In this document: one piece after another, positions 28,127 to 35,912 of the stretch | Layout: every line of letters starts with the position of its first letter | Position numbering within the stretch: the stretch's first letter is position 1 | From: CAXMRP01 sp965216515 | GTDB lineage: Bacteria; Pseudomonadota; Alphaproteobacteria; Rhizobiales; Afifellaceae | Assembly (NCBI GenBank): GCA_965216515.1 | Contig: OZ244173.1 | Span: forward strand, 1,984,001-2,048,000 | Direction of reading: 5' to 3' | DNA length: 64,000 nt | The notes under the pieces: model-generated | Databases searched by the model: none | Told to the model about the DNA's origin: nothing | Seen by the model: the letters and a program-made list of their open reading frames with translations, nothing else | Translations under genes and position numbers: made by a program

Positions 28127-29086
28127 TCAGGCCGCCGTGGGCGGGCGATTTCCGTCCGCCAGCGGATGTTCTTCGTGAACCAGACGGCGCATGCGCTCCT
28201 CCAGCACATGGGTGTAGATCTGCGTCGTGGAAATATCCGCATGGCCCAGGAGAGTCTGAACCGCGCGCAGATCCGCGCCGCCAGCCAGAAGATGGGTTGC
28301 AAAGGCGTGGCGCAGGACGTGCGGCGAGAGCCGGTCCGCATCGAACCCGGCCCGGCGGCCGAGCGCCTTGAGATCGCGTGCGAAGGTCTGACGCGTCAGG
28401 TGCCCGCTGCGGCTCTGTGCCGGGAAGAGCCAGCGCGCGCAGTTGGAAACCGTTCGCGAGCCGGGCAGGGATTCGATGTCGCGACGGTAGAGCATGACCG
28501 CTTGCCGCGCAGCCTCGTTCAACGGCACGATGCGTTCCCGGCCGCCCTTTCCGCGCACCATCAGATAAGGCTTGTCGGATCGCGATGCCGACGCCGGCAG
28601 CGCGATAACCTCCGATATCCGCAAGCCCGTGGCATAGAGCAATTCCAGCAACGCCAGGGTGCGCCGCGCCACCTGTCGTCTTGCCGGGCTTTCCTCGCCG
28701 TTTTCCGCTTCAGAGCGGGCCGTGGCGATAAGCCCGTCCACATCGGCAATTGTGAGTGTTTTGGGCAGGCCGCGCCGGGGCTTCGGGCTGTCGATGACCG
28801 ACGTGGGATCGTCTTCCCGATGGCCCTCGTTGACCAGAAACCGGTAGAACTGCCGCAGCGCTGACAGTTTTCGCGACTGGGATGCCGGCGCAATGCCCCG
28901 CAACGCCAGATCCGCCATGAAGGTGCGGACCGCGGCACTGTCCGCATCGCCCGGATCGCCGCAGATGTCATGGAATTCGCTCAGATCGCGCCGGTAGGCA
29001 GCCAATGTGTTGGCGGACGATCCGCGCTCGGCCGCCATCATTCCCAGAAATGCCTCCAGTTGCGGTCCCGGTCCGCCCGTCGCCAT
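28127..29086 (-). CDS. xerD: Site-specific tyrosine recombinase XerD
   Basis: 319 residues from the ATG at 29086; the open frame upstream is an overlap with the next gene. XerD, with XerC, resolves chromosome dimers at dif. The N-terminal SAM-like core-binding domain covers about 1-100. Catalytic residues are visible as Arg in ATGLRISEV, Lys in VRGKGGRERIVP, His and Arg in SPHVLRHAFATHLL, His in GHADIST and Tyr in TQIYTH. The partner xerC lies at 55.2 kb. The start is one base from the stop of the 47-residue membrane protein gene upstream. Confidence 0.93.
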   Translation of the reverse strand: MATGGPGPQLEAFLGMMAAERGSSANTLAAYRRDLSEFHDICGDPGDADSAAVRTFMADLALRGIAPASQSRKLSALRQFYRFLVNEGHREDDPTSVIDSPKPRRGLPKTLTIADVDGLIATARSEAENGEESPARRQVARRTLALLELLYATGLRISEVIALPASASRSDKPYLMVRGKGGRERIVPLNEAARQAVMLYRRDIESLPGSRTVSNCARWLFPAQSRSGHLTRQTFARDLKALGRRAGFDADRLSPHVLRHAFATHLLAGGADLRAVQTLLGHADISTTQIYTHVLEERMRRLVHEEHPLADGNRPPTAA

Positions 29087-29087
29087 G

Positions 29088-29231
29088 TCAGCGATTGATC
29101 CGGTCCGGCGGGATCCGCACCGTGATGTCCCGCGGGGTCGGCTCCACGAATGTGGCGAGCGCGTAGACGCCGCCATAGCCAATGGCGCCCAATATGCAGA
29201 GAACGACGAGAAATCGGATAAGACTGGGCAT
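29088..29231 (-). CDS. Small conserved membrane protein (47 residues)
   Basis: The protein starts MPSLIRFLVVLCILGAIGYG and ends in EPTPRDITVRIPPDRINR. One membrane helix (about residues 5-27) is followed by a short conserved tail in which FVEP and VRIPPDR stand out. I know this arrangement as a small protein found between xerD and aroK in many alphaproteobacteria. Its role is unknown. Its stop and the xerD start are one base apart, so the two are very probably co-translated. It is only visible inside a longer open frame whose first part is antisense to aroK. Confidence 0.75.
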   Translation of the reverse strand: MPSLIRFLVVLCILGAIGYGGVYALATFVEPTPRDITVRIPPDRINR

Positions 29232-29340
29232 TGGATTGGCCTTCCGCCCCTTTATCGGTGCCATGACCGGCGATTTCAAGACACCCGATGCCGTGCTACA
29301 CAGGCGAAACCCGATCCGATGACCGAAATCCGACACAGTC

Positions 29341-29970
29341 ATGCCCGCGCAAGCGACCCCCGGAACCGCACAGATAAAGCCCGATGACGCCGAACGGCAA
29401 GGCGCGGTCCAGACTGCCGCGGTCCGCGGCGCGCTCGGCAAACGCAACATTGCGCTGATCGGCATGATGGGTGCGGGCAAGACCAGTGTCGGCCGCCGGC
29501 TGGCTACCACCCTGGACTTGCCGTTTGTCGACGCAGACGTCGAGATCGAGAGGGCGGCAAACCAGACGATACCGGAAATATTCGAAAAATACGGCGAGCC
29601 CCATTTCCGCGACGGCGAACGCCGGGTGATCGCGCGTCTGCTCCGGAAGGGGCCGCAGGTCATCGCCACGGGCGGCGGCGCCATCCTCAGCGAACGGACG
29701 CGCAAGGCGATCGCCAAACACGCCGTATCCATTTGGCTGAAAGCCGAACCGGACGTCCTGATTGCGCGGGTGCGGCGGAAATCCAACCGGCCGCTCCTGC
29801 AGCAGGCCGATCCGGAGGCGGCGCTACGCCAGCTGATTGCCGAACGCTCGCCGCTCTATGCCACCGCCGATATCACCGTGACATCCAGGGATGCACCCCA
29901 CGCCGAAGTCGTCGAATCCGCGATCGCGGCACTCGCGTCATGGCTGGCAAAGGAAGAACGACCATGCTGA
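29341..29970 (+). CDS. aroK: Shikimate kinase
   Basis: 209 residues, longer than the 170-175 of E. coli AroK because of about 35 extra N-terminal residues, common in alphaproteobacteria. It phosphorylates shikimate at O3. Walker A is GMMGAGKTSVG, DADVEIE holds the metal and shikimate-binding Asp, FRDGERRVI has the conserved Arg, and ATGGGAIL is the shikimate-binding glycine loop. RPLLQQADPEAAL is the lid. It overlaps aroB by 7 bases. Confidence 0.96.
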   Translation: MPAQATPGTAQIKPDDAERQGAVQTAAVRGALGKRNIALIGMMGAGKTSVGRRLATTLDLPFVDADVEIERAANQTIPEIFEKYGEPHFRDGERRVIARLLRKGPQVIATGGGAILSERTRKAIAKHAVSIWLKAEPDVLIARVRRKSNRPLLQQADPEAALRQLIAERSPLYATADITVTSRDAPHAEVVESAIAALASWLAKEERPC

Positions 29971-31100
29971 CCCGCACGCGCGCCGGCCAAACCCCGCCCG
30001 CCTATACCCTGAACGTCGAGCTTGCCGCGCGAACCTACCCGATCCACATCGGCCCCGGCCTTCTCAACGAAGCCGCAACCCTGATCCGGACGGCGACTCC
30101 GGCGCAGCATGTCGCGCTCGTCACCGACGAAACGGTCGCCCGCCACTATCGCGAGACCGTCCAAGACAACCTCGCCGCGGCCGGATTTCGGGTCACAGTC
30201 CTCACGGTCGCGCCCGGCGAGCCGTCAAAGTGCTTTGATACCTTGCAGAGGATTGTCGATGGTATTCTCACCGCCCGGCTGGAACGAGGCGACGCCGTTG
30301 CCGCATTGGGCGGCGGCGTCGTCGGCGACCTGGCCGGGTTCGCCGCCGCGATCGCCCGCCGTGGCATGGATTTCATCCAGATACCGACCACGCTTCTCGC
30401 CCAGGTCGATTCCAGTGTCGGCGGCAAGACCGGCATCAACGTTCCACAGGGCAAAAACCTGGTCGGCGCGTTCCACCAGCCGAAGGTCGTCATCGCCGAC
30501 ACGGAGACCCTGAAGACATTGCCGCCGCGTGAATTCGCGGCCGGATATTGCGAACTGGCAAAGGCGGCGCTGATTCTCGACGTCGAATTTTTCGAGTCGC
30601 TTGAGCGCGATCGCGCGGAGATTTTCGGGGGCGGACCGGCATGCAATGAAGCCATTGCCCGCGCCTGCGCCATCAAGGCCGGCATTGTCGCAGAGGATGA
30701 GCGCGAACATGGTCGCCGCGCACTGCTCAATCTCGGCCACACCTTCGGCCACGCCCTGGAAGCCTGGTGTGGCTACGACGCCGGCCGGCTGATTCACGGC
30801 GAGGCGATCGCCATCGGCATCGCCCTGGCCTTCCGGTTTTCCCGCGCGTTGGGCCTGGCGCCGCAGACCGACACCGACCGCGTCGAGGCCCATCTGAAAG
30901 CTTGTGGACTGCCGACAGTGCTGGCCGATATTCCCGGTGGCAATCCAGATCCGGCGACGCTTGTGGAGATCATGCACCAGGACAAGAAGGTGGAGCGTGG
31001 CGCCCTGGCCTTCATTTTGGCAAAAGGCATCGGCAAGGCCTATGTCGCGCACGATATCGAACCGGAATCGGTCCGGTTGTTTCTGGAGGGCCAGCGCTGA
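29964..31100 (+). CDS. aroB: 3-dehydroquinate synthase
   Basis: 378 residues from the ATG at 29964, which lies inside the end of aroK. AroB turns DAHP into 3-dehydroquinate with NAD and a divalent metal. The NAD-binding glycine stretch LGGGVVGDLAGFAAA, VPTTLLAQ-type sequence (QIPTTLLAQVDSSVGGK), and the metal ligands in LNLGHTFGHALE and LIHGEAIAIGIA are all present, as is the QDKKVERG motif near the C-terminus. The aroK-aroB order is conserved in proteobacteria. Confidence 0.97.
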   Translation: MLTRTRAGQTPPAYTLNVELAARTYPIHIGPGLLNEAATLIRTATPAQHVALVTDETVARHYRETVQDNLAAAGFRVTVLTVAPGEPSKCFDTLQRIVDGILTARLERGDAVAALGGGVVGDLAGFAAAIARRGMDFIQIPTTLLAQVDSSVGGKTGINVPQGKNLVGAFHQPKVVIADTETLKTLPPREFAAGYCELAKAALILDVEFFESLERDRAEIFGGGPACNEAIARACAIKAGIVAEDEREHGRRALLNLGHTFGHALEAWCGYDAGRLIHGEAIAIGIALAFRFSRALGLAPQTDTDRVEAHLKACGLPTVLADIPGGNPDPATLVEIMHQDKKVERGALAFILAKGIGKAYVAHDIEPESVRLFLEGQR

Positions 31101-31187
31101 AGCGCGACCGCATATGGACATCAACACCACCCGCCCAACCCCGGCGACCCGACCGCGCCCCGGCCCCTGTTTTTGGAGCACGAACCA

Positions 31188-32498
31188 ATGACAACCCTGC
31201 TCATCATGTTGGTCATTCTGGTGCTGATTGCGCTATCGGCCTTCTTCTCCGGATCCGAGACGGCCCTGACGGCAACATCGCGCGCGCGCATGCACCAGCT
31301 TGCCAAGGCCGACAGCCATCGCGCGGCCATCGTCAACAGCCTGCTGGAGGTCAAGGAGCGCCTGATCGGTGCGCTGCTGCTTGGCAACAACCTGGTCAAC
31401 ATTCTGGCCTCCGCGCTTGCAACCGCGTTGTTCATCCGCTTCTTCGGCGATCCCGGCGTCGTCTACGCCACACTGGTCATGACGGCCCTGGTCCTGATTT
31501 TCGCCGAGGTGCTGCCCAAGACCTGGGCGATCACCATGCCGGAGCGATTTGCCCTCGCCGTCGCGCCTTTCGCGCGGGTTGCGGTCAGCCTCTTTGCGCC
31601 AGTCGTGATCTGGGTGGAACGATTGGTCGCGGCGATCCTGCGCCTGTTCGGTGTCAAGGCCGTCCAGAGCCCGCTGATGGCGCCGCACGAGGAATTGCGC
31701 GGTGCCGTGGATCTTCTGCATCGCGAGGGCAGCGTCCAGAAGGGCGCCCGCGATATGCTGGGCGGCCTTCTCGACCTGAACGATCTGGAAGTGTCCGACA
31801 TCATGATTCACCGCACCAGCATGCAGGCTCTCAATGCCGACGAGCCGCCGGAGGACATAGTCGGAAAGGTCATGTCCAGCCCGTTCACCCGCCTGCCGCT
31901 GTGGCGCCAGGAACCGGAGAATATTGTCGGCGTCCTGCATGCCAAGGACGTCCTGCGGGCGCTTGCGGGAAGCGGCGGCGATGCCGCCAAACTCGACATC
32001 ATGGAGGTGGCGAGCGAACCCTGGTTTGTTCCCGACACGACAACCCTGCAGGCGCAGCTCAATGCCTTTCTGCGGCGCAAGGCCCATTTTGCGCTGGTCG
32101 TCGACGAATACGGCGAGGTGATGGGTCTGGTAACGCTTGAGGACATTCTGGAAGAGATCGTCGGCGAAATCGCGGACGAACACGACATCGACATTCAGGG
32201 CGTCGCCAAGCAGGCCGACGGCTCGATCCTTGTCGACGGCGGCGTGCCGATACGCGATCTCAACCGGGCCCTCGACTGGAATTTGCCCGACGACGAGGCA
32301 ACAACCATCGCCGGCCTGGTCATACACGATGCCAGGCTCATACCCGAACAGGGGCAGGAGTTCACGTTTCATGGCTATCGCTTCAAGGTTCTGCAGAAGA
32401 ACCGAAACCAGCTGACCAAACTGCGTGTTGTGCCGCTGCTGACCGGTTCCGGCCGCAGTCCGGCAACGCTTCCCGTCCGGACCGCGGCGACGGGCTAA
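31188..32498 (+). CDS. CNNM/CorC-type membrane protein with CBS pair
   Basis: 436 residues from the ATG at 31188, which has GGAG 9 bases upstream; an ATG five codons earlier is less well placed. A CNNM (DUF21) membrane domain covers about 1-190, beginning with hydrophobic helices and ALSAFFSGSETALTATSRARM, and LIFAEVLPKTWAI. A CBS pair follows (DIMIHRTSMQALN... and FALVVDEYGEVMGLVTLEDILEEIVGEI), then a CorC_HlyC domain. Such proteins export Mg2+ or regulate its balance. The old label haemolysin is not supported by any toxin feature. It follows aroB in all the alphaproteobacteria where I recall the order. Confidence 0.92.
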   Translation: MTTLLIMLVILVLIALSAFFSGSETALTATSRARMHQLAKADSHRAAIVNSLLEVKERLIGALLLGNNLVNILASALATALFIRFFGDPGVVYATLVMTALVLIFAEVLPKTWAITMPERFALAVAPFARVAVSLFAPVVIWVERLVAAILRLFGVKAVQSPLMAPHEELRGAVDLLHREGSVQKGARDMLGGLLDLNDLEVSDIMIHRTSMQALNADEPPEDIVGKVMSSPFTRLPLWRQEPENIVGVLHAKDVLRALAGSGGDAAKLDIMEVASEPWFVPDTTTLQAQLNAFLRRKAHFALVVDEYGEVMGLVTLEDILEEIVGEIADEHDIDIQGVAKQADGSILVDGGVPIRDLNRALDWNLPDDEATTIAGLVIHDARLIPEQGQEFTFHGYRFKVLQKNRNQLTKLRVVPLLTGSGRSPATLPVRTAATG

Positions 32499-32586
32499 CG
32501 CCGGGGGCAGCGCACCGGATCGCGCCCGATTGTCGCCGCATTGTCCCGCGACATCCCGCCGCGATCCCTTTGACCGGAGAATTTTC

Positions 32587-33789
32587 ATGTCGGACCAGAC
32601 GAGATCCCGGAGAAATGAAACAGCCGACCGCGCCGACTATGACCTTGTCATTGTCGGCGCTGGCTTCGCCGGGCTCACTGCCGCCAGAACGGCCGCCGCC
32701 CGCGGTCTTTCCGTGCTGGTGATCGACGCCAAACCGGATCCGGGAACGCGAATTCACACAACCGGCATCCTGGTGCCCGAAGCCGCCGAAGCGGCCGATT
32801 TTCCCCATCATCTGCTGCACCAGATTCCCGGCGTCCGCCTTTACGCTCCCAATCTCCGCCACATCGACCTGTTCGCACCGGGATACAGTTTCTACACCAC
32901 CCGCACCGCCGACCTCCTGCGCTGGATGGCGGGGGAAGCGGAGCGCGCCGGCGCGCAGCTCATGTTTGGCACCCGCTTTGCCGGTGCCGCACATGACGGC
33001 GCCGGAATTCGACTCGCCGGCATCGATGTTCGCGCCCGCTACCTGTTCGGTGCCGATGGCGCCCGCTCGCGCGTTGCCCGCGCTTTCGGCCTGGATCGCA
33101 ACACCCGCTTTCTGACCGGGATGGAGATTGCCCTGGATGCGCCGGCACTCGTCGCCAACGATCGATTGCATTGTTTCGTCAATGCCAAATGGGCACCGGG
33201 CTATATCGCCTGGGCCGCCCCCGGACCCGACCACGTTCAAGTCGGCCTTGCCGTCCGCCACGGCGATCGGCCCGACCTTTCCGCCTTTCTTGCCGAAACC
33301 GGAGATCGCTTCGGCTGGGGCGGAGCCGGGATCGTGGAGCGCCGCTCGGGCCTGATCCCCTGCGGTGGTCCGCTGCGCCGGTTTTCTTCCGGCAATGTCA
33401 TGCTCGTCGGCGATGCAGCCGGCTGGGTTTCACCGGCCACCGCGGGCGGCATCCGCACCGCATTGCAGTACGGCCGCTGCGCCGCCCAGGCGCTTGCCGA
33501 TCATTTCCAGCTGGCCGGTCCGCCGCCCGATGTCGTCATGGCCCGATCGGTGCCGAAATTCCGCCTGAAATCCCTATTGCGGATCGCGCTCGACCATACA
33601 CCGCCCAATCCGGTTCTGAACGCAATGCTCGCCACGCCGGCAATGCGCCCGTTTGCCCAAAGGGTTTACTATCATCGCCGTGGCATCCGCGGCGCCGACC
33701 GCGAAGCCTATCTCAAGTGGCTGGAAACCCGCCGGTCTGCCGATAGCGCAGCACAGCCTTCAACGTCGGCCCGGCGCCTGACGAACTGA
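32587..33789 (+). CDS. FAD-dependent oxidoreductase, geranylgeranyl reductase family
   Basis: 400 residues from the ATG at 32587, with GGAG 8 bases upstream. The FAD-binding Rossmann loop is VIVGAGFAGLTAA near residue 23, the second FAD contact is LFGADGARSRVARAFG, and NVMLVGDAAGWVSPATAGGI is the third, with the GD and T(A/G)xGI pattern of geranylgeranyl reductases and related p-hydroxybenzoate hydroxylase-fold enzymes. These enzymes reduce isoprenoid chains or hydroxylate aromatics. Which one applies here is unknown. No carotenoid, bacteriochlorophyll or archaeal-lipid genes are nearby. It stands between the CNNM gene and bolA. Confidence 0.85.
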   Translation: MSDQTRSRRNETADRADYDLVIVGAGFAGLTAARTAAARGLSVLVIDAKPDPGTRIHTTGILVPEAAEAADFPHHLLHQIPGVRLYAPNLRHIDLFAPGYSFYTTRTADLLRWMAGEAERAGAQLMFGTRFAGAAHDGAGIRLAGIDVRARYLFGADGARSRVARAFGLDRNTRFLTGMEIALDAPALVANDRLHCFVNAKWAPGYIAWAAPGPDHVQVGLAVRHGDRPDLSAFLAETGDRFGWGGAGIVERRSGLIPCGGPLRRFSSGNVMLVGDAAGWVSPATAGGIRTALQYGRCAAQALADHFQLAGPPPDVVMARSVPKFRLKSLLRIALDHTPPNPVLNAMLATPAMRPFAQRVYYHRRGIRGADREAYLKWLETRRSADSAAQPSTSARRLTN

Positions 33790-33800
33790 CCGCGTCGCGC

Positions 33801-34073
33801 TCAGTCCGCCTCCTCCGGCGCCTGCGCGCGGATCGCCAGCGCGTGGACAGGGCCCGCCAGCTCCTCCGTCAGCGCCGCGTTTACCATGCGATGCCGGTCA
33901 AGCCGGCCTTTGTCCTGGAACCGTTTTGAAACAATATGGATACGAAAATGTGTTTCACCTTCCGGTCGTGCACCGGCATGCCCGGCATGCAGGTGCGATT
34001 CGTCAACAACTTCCAGGGCAAGCGGACCAAAGGCGCGCGTGAGTTTTTCGTGGATGGTGGCTCGGACGGTCAT
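33801..34073 (-). CDS. bolA: BolA family protein
   Basis: 90 residues from the ATG at 34073. BolA proteins work with monothiol glutaredoxins in iron-sulfur cluster transfer and in stress-linked transcription. The fold is a class II KH-like domain; DESHLHAGHAGARPEGETHFRIHIVS and RHRMVNAALTEEL are the family signatures (quoted in parts: HLHAGHAGA, RHRMVNAAL). His in HLHAGH is a cluster ligand candidate. The open frame upstream is not part of the protein. It is divergent from the J-domain gene, with an about 100-base gap. Confidence 0.92.
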   Translation of the reverse strand: MTVRATIHEKLTRAFGPLALEVVDESHLHAGHAGARPEGETHFRIHIVSKRFQDKGRLDRHRMVNAALTEELAGPVHALAIRAQAPEEAD

Positions 34074-34162
34074 GGCAACTCCGGACAAGGCGGGCATATC
34101 TGCGCCGGGAACAAAATCGTTAGCAGATCGTCCGGCGACTTGAGGGCGCAAACAGTGGCGGG

Positions 34163-34168
34163 CATATT
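34163..34168 (+). promoter_or_regulatory. Possible -10 element of the J-domain gene
   Basis: TTGAGG (34140-34145) and CATATT (34163-34168) are 17 bases apart. If used, transcription would start at about the ATG at 34175, giving a leaderless or nearly leaderless message. Each element fits the consensus at only 4 of 6 positions. Confidence 0.3.
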
Positions 34169-34174
34169 GAGCAT

Positions 34175-34807
34175 ATGAAACCCGAATCGGACTATTTCGA
34201 CAAGATTCGTGTCCGCAAGCGCCGCCGCAAAGCGGCCGGCGAACCGGAAAAGCCGAAAAACCGCCTTTGCGACGCCAATGGCTGCGCCGAGCCGGCTGAA
34301 TTTCGGGCGCCCAAGGGGCGCAGCTCGGAAGGCGAGTATTTCTGGTTTTGCCTCGACCATGTGCGCGCCTACAACAAGGGCTACAACTATTTTTCCGGCA
34401 TGGACGACACGGCGGTCCAAGACTACCAGAAGGACGCCGCCATCGGCCACCGGCCGACCTGGCGCATGGGAACCGGGCGCCACGGCGCCGATTCGGCGCC
34501 GATGACCGGACGCAGCAAGACCGGGCATGCGCGCCCTGCCGACGATCCGTTCAACCTGTTCGAAGAGCGGACGGAGACTCAGGAACGACCGGTGCGGCCG
34601 CGGCGGAAGGTTCACAACATGGAACGGCGGTCTCTCACCACCCTTGGACTTGACGAACACGCCGGCCCCGACGAAATAAAGGCGCGTTACAAGGCGCTGG
34701 TGAAGCGCCACCACCCCGACGCCAACGGTGGCGACCGGTCGCTGGAAGACCGCCTGCGGAAAATTATCCAGGCATACAACTATCTCAAGACCGCCGGTTT
34801 CTGCTAA
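34175..34807 (+). CDS. J-domain molecular chaperone, DnaJ-like
   Basis: 210 residues. The first 120 hold the family part seen in alphaproteobacterial DnaJ-like proteins: basic MKPESDYFDKIRVRKRRRK, then the pair CDANGCAEPAEFRAPKG and FWFCLDHVRAYNKGYNYF with conserved cysteines. The C-terminal 55 residues are a J domain (ARYKALVKRHHPDANGGDRS), in which HHPD replaces the usual HPD with the core intact. Such a protein stimulates DnaK. It lies upstream of cobS and divergent from bolA, an order shared across Rhodospirillales and Rhizobiales. Confidence 0.88.
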   Translation: MKPESDYFDKIRVRKRRRKAAGEPEKPKNRLCDANGCAEPAEFRAPKGRSSEGEYFWFCLDHVRAYNKGYNYFSGMDDTAVQDYQKDAAIGHRPTWRMGTGRHGADSAPMTGRSKTGHARPADDPFNLFEERTETQERPVRPRRKVHNMERRSLTTLGLDEHAGPDEIKARYKALVKRHHPDANGGDRSLEDRLRKIIQAYNYLKTAGFC

Positions 34808-34897
34808 AGCTCCGCACCGGTCCGCGGTCAGGACGGTGAAACCGCATATTCGGCGGCCTTGTGGCCTGGCCGAAACGATCAATTCAGGATGGATTTC

Positions 34898-35884
34898 ATG
34901 AACGACGCTACCGATCCGACATTGTCCGTGCCCGACATGAAGGTGTCTGTCCGCCAGGTCTTCGGGCTGGACAGCGATCTTGAGGTTCCGGCATTTTCCG
35001 AACCCGACGAATATGTGCCCGACGTCGACCAGGACTATCTCTTTGATCGGGAGACGACCCTTGCCGTTCTCGCCGGATTTTCACACAACCGCCGGGTGAT
35101 GGTGACCGGCTACCACGGGACCGGAAAATCCACCCATATCGAACAGGTCGCCGCCCGACTCAACTGGCCGCTGGTGCGGGTCAACCTCGACAGCCACATC
35201 AGCCGTATCGACTTGATCGGCAAGGACGCCATTGTCATCCGCGACGGCAAACAGATTACCGAATTCCGCGACGGCATCCTGCCCTGGGCTTTGCAACACA
35301 ATATCGCGCTGTGCTTTGACGAATACGACGCCGGTCGACCCGATGTCATGTTTGTCATCCAGCGGGTCCTTGAAATGTCCGGCCGGCTAACCCTGCTCGA
35401 CCAGAACAAGGTCATCCGCCCTCACCCGGCCTTTCGCCTGTTTGCTACCGCCAACACGGTCGGCCTTGGCGACACGTCGGGGCTCTATCACGGCACCCAG
35501 CAGATTAATCAGGGACAGATGGACCGCTGGTCGATCGTGACCACGCTGAATTACCTGCCCCATGATTCGGAAGTAGATATCGTCGCCGCCAAGGTGCCGG
35601 AGCTTCGCTCCTCGGAGGGCCGGGAGACCGTCGGCCGGATGGTTCGGGTCGCCGACATGACCCGCAACGCCTTCATGAACGGTGACTTGTCGACCGTCAT
35701 GAGTCCGCGCACCGTCATCACCTGGGCGGAAAACAACGCCATATTCGATGATCTCGCCTATGCCTTCCGGGTGACGTTTCTCAACAAGTGCGATGAGCTT
35801 GAACGGCCGCTGGTCGCCGAATTCTACCAGCGCGCCTTTGGCGAGGAATTGCGCGAGTCGTCGGCGAATATCGTCGTCAACTGA
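34898..35884 (+). CDS. cobS: Cobaltochelatase subunit CobS
   Basis: 328 residues from the ATG at 34898, which has AGGA-type sequence 8 bases upstream; ATGs at 34859 and 34889 are weaker. CobS is the AAA+ ATPase partner of CobT in the aerobic cobaltochelatase that inserts cobalt into hydrogenobyrinate a,c-diamide. The Walker A motif is GYHGTGKST at 71-79. FDEYDAGRPDVMFVIQ is Walker B, and ATANTVGLGDTSGLYHGTQ carries the sensor 1. cobT follows after 28 bases. cobN, the large subunit, lies elsewhere. Confidence 0.95.
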   Translation: MNDATDPTLSVPDMKVSVRQVFGLDSDLEVPAFSEPDEYVPDVDQDYLFDRETTLAVLAGFSHNRRVMVTGYHGTGKSTHIEQVAARLNWPLVRVNLDSHISRIDLIGKDAIVIRDGKQITEFRDGILPWALQHNIALCFDEYDAGRPDVMFVIQRVLEMSGRLTLLDQNKVIRPHPAFRLFATANTVGLGDTSGLYHGTQQINQGQMDRWSIVTTLNYLPHDSEVDIVAAKVPELRSSEGRETVGRMVRVADMTRNAFMNGDLSTVMSPRTVITWAENNAIFDDLAYAFRVTFLNKCDELERPLVAEFYQRAFGEELRESSANIVVN

Positions 35885-35912
35885 TCCTGTGTGCTGATGC
35901 TGACGCAACCCG

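Noticed and set aside
29232..29786. N-terminal extension of the 47-residue membrane protein
   Set aside because: The upstream part is antisense to aroK. Only the last 47 codons look like a conserved protein.
30225..31181. Minus-strand open frame opposite aroB
   Set aside because: Shadow of aroB; the aroB motifs are complete.
31233..32588. Minus-strand open frame opposite the CNNM-type gene
   Set aside because: Shadow; rich in Asp, Gln, His and Arg and with no family.
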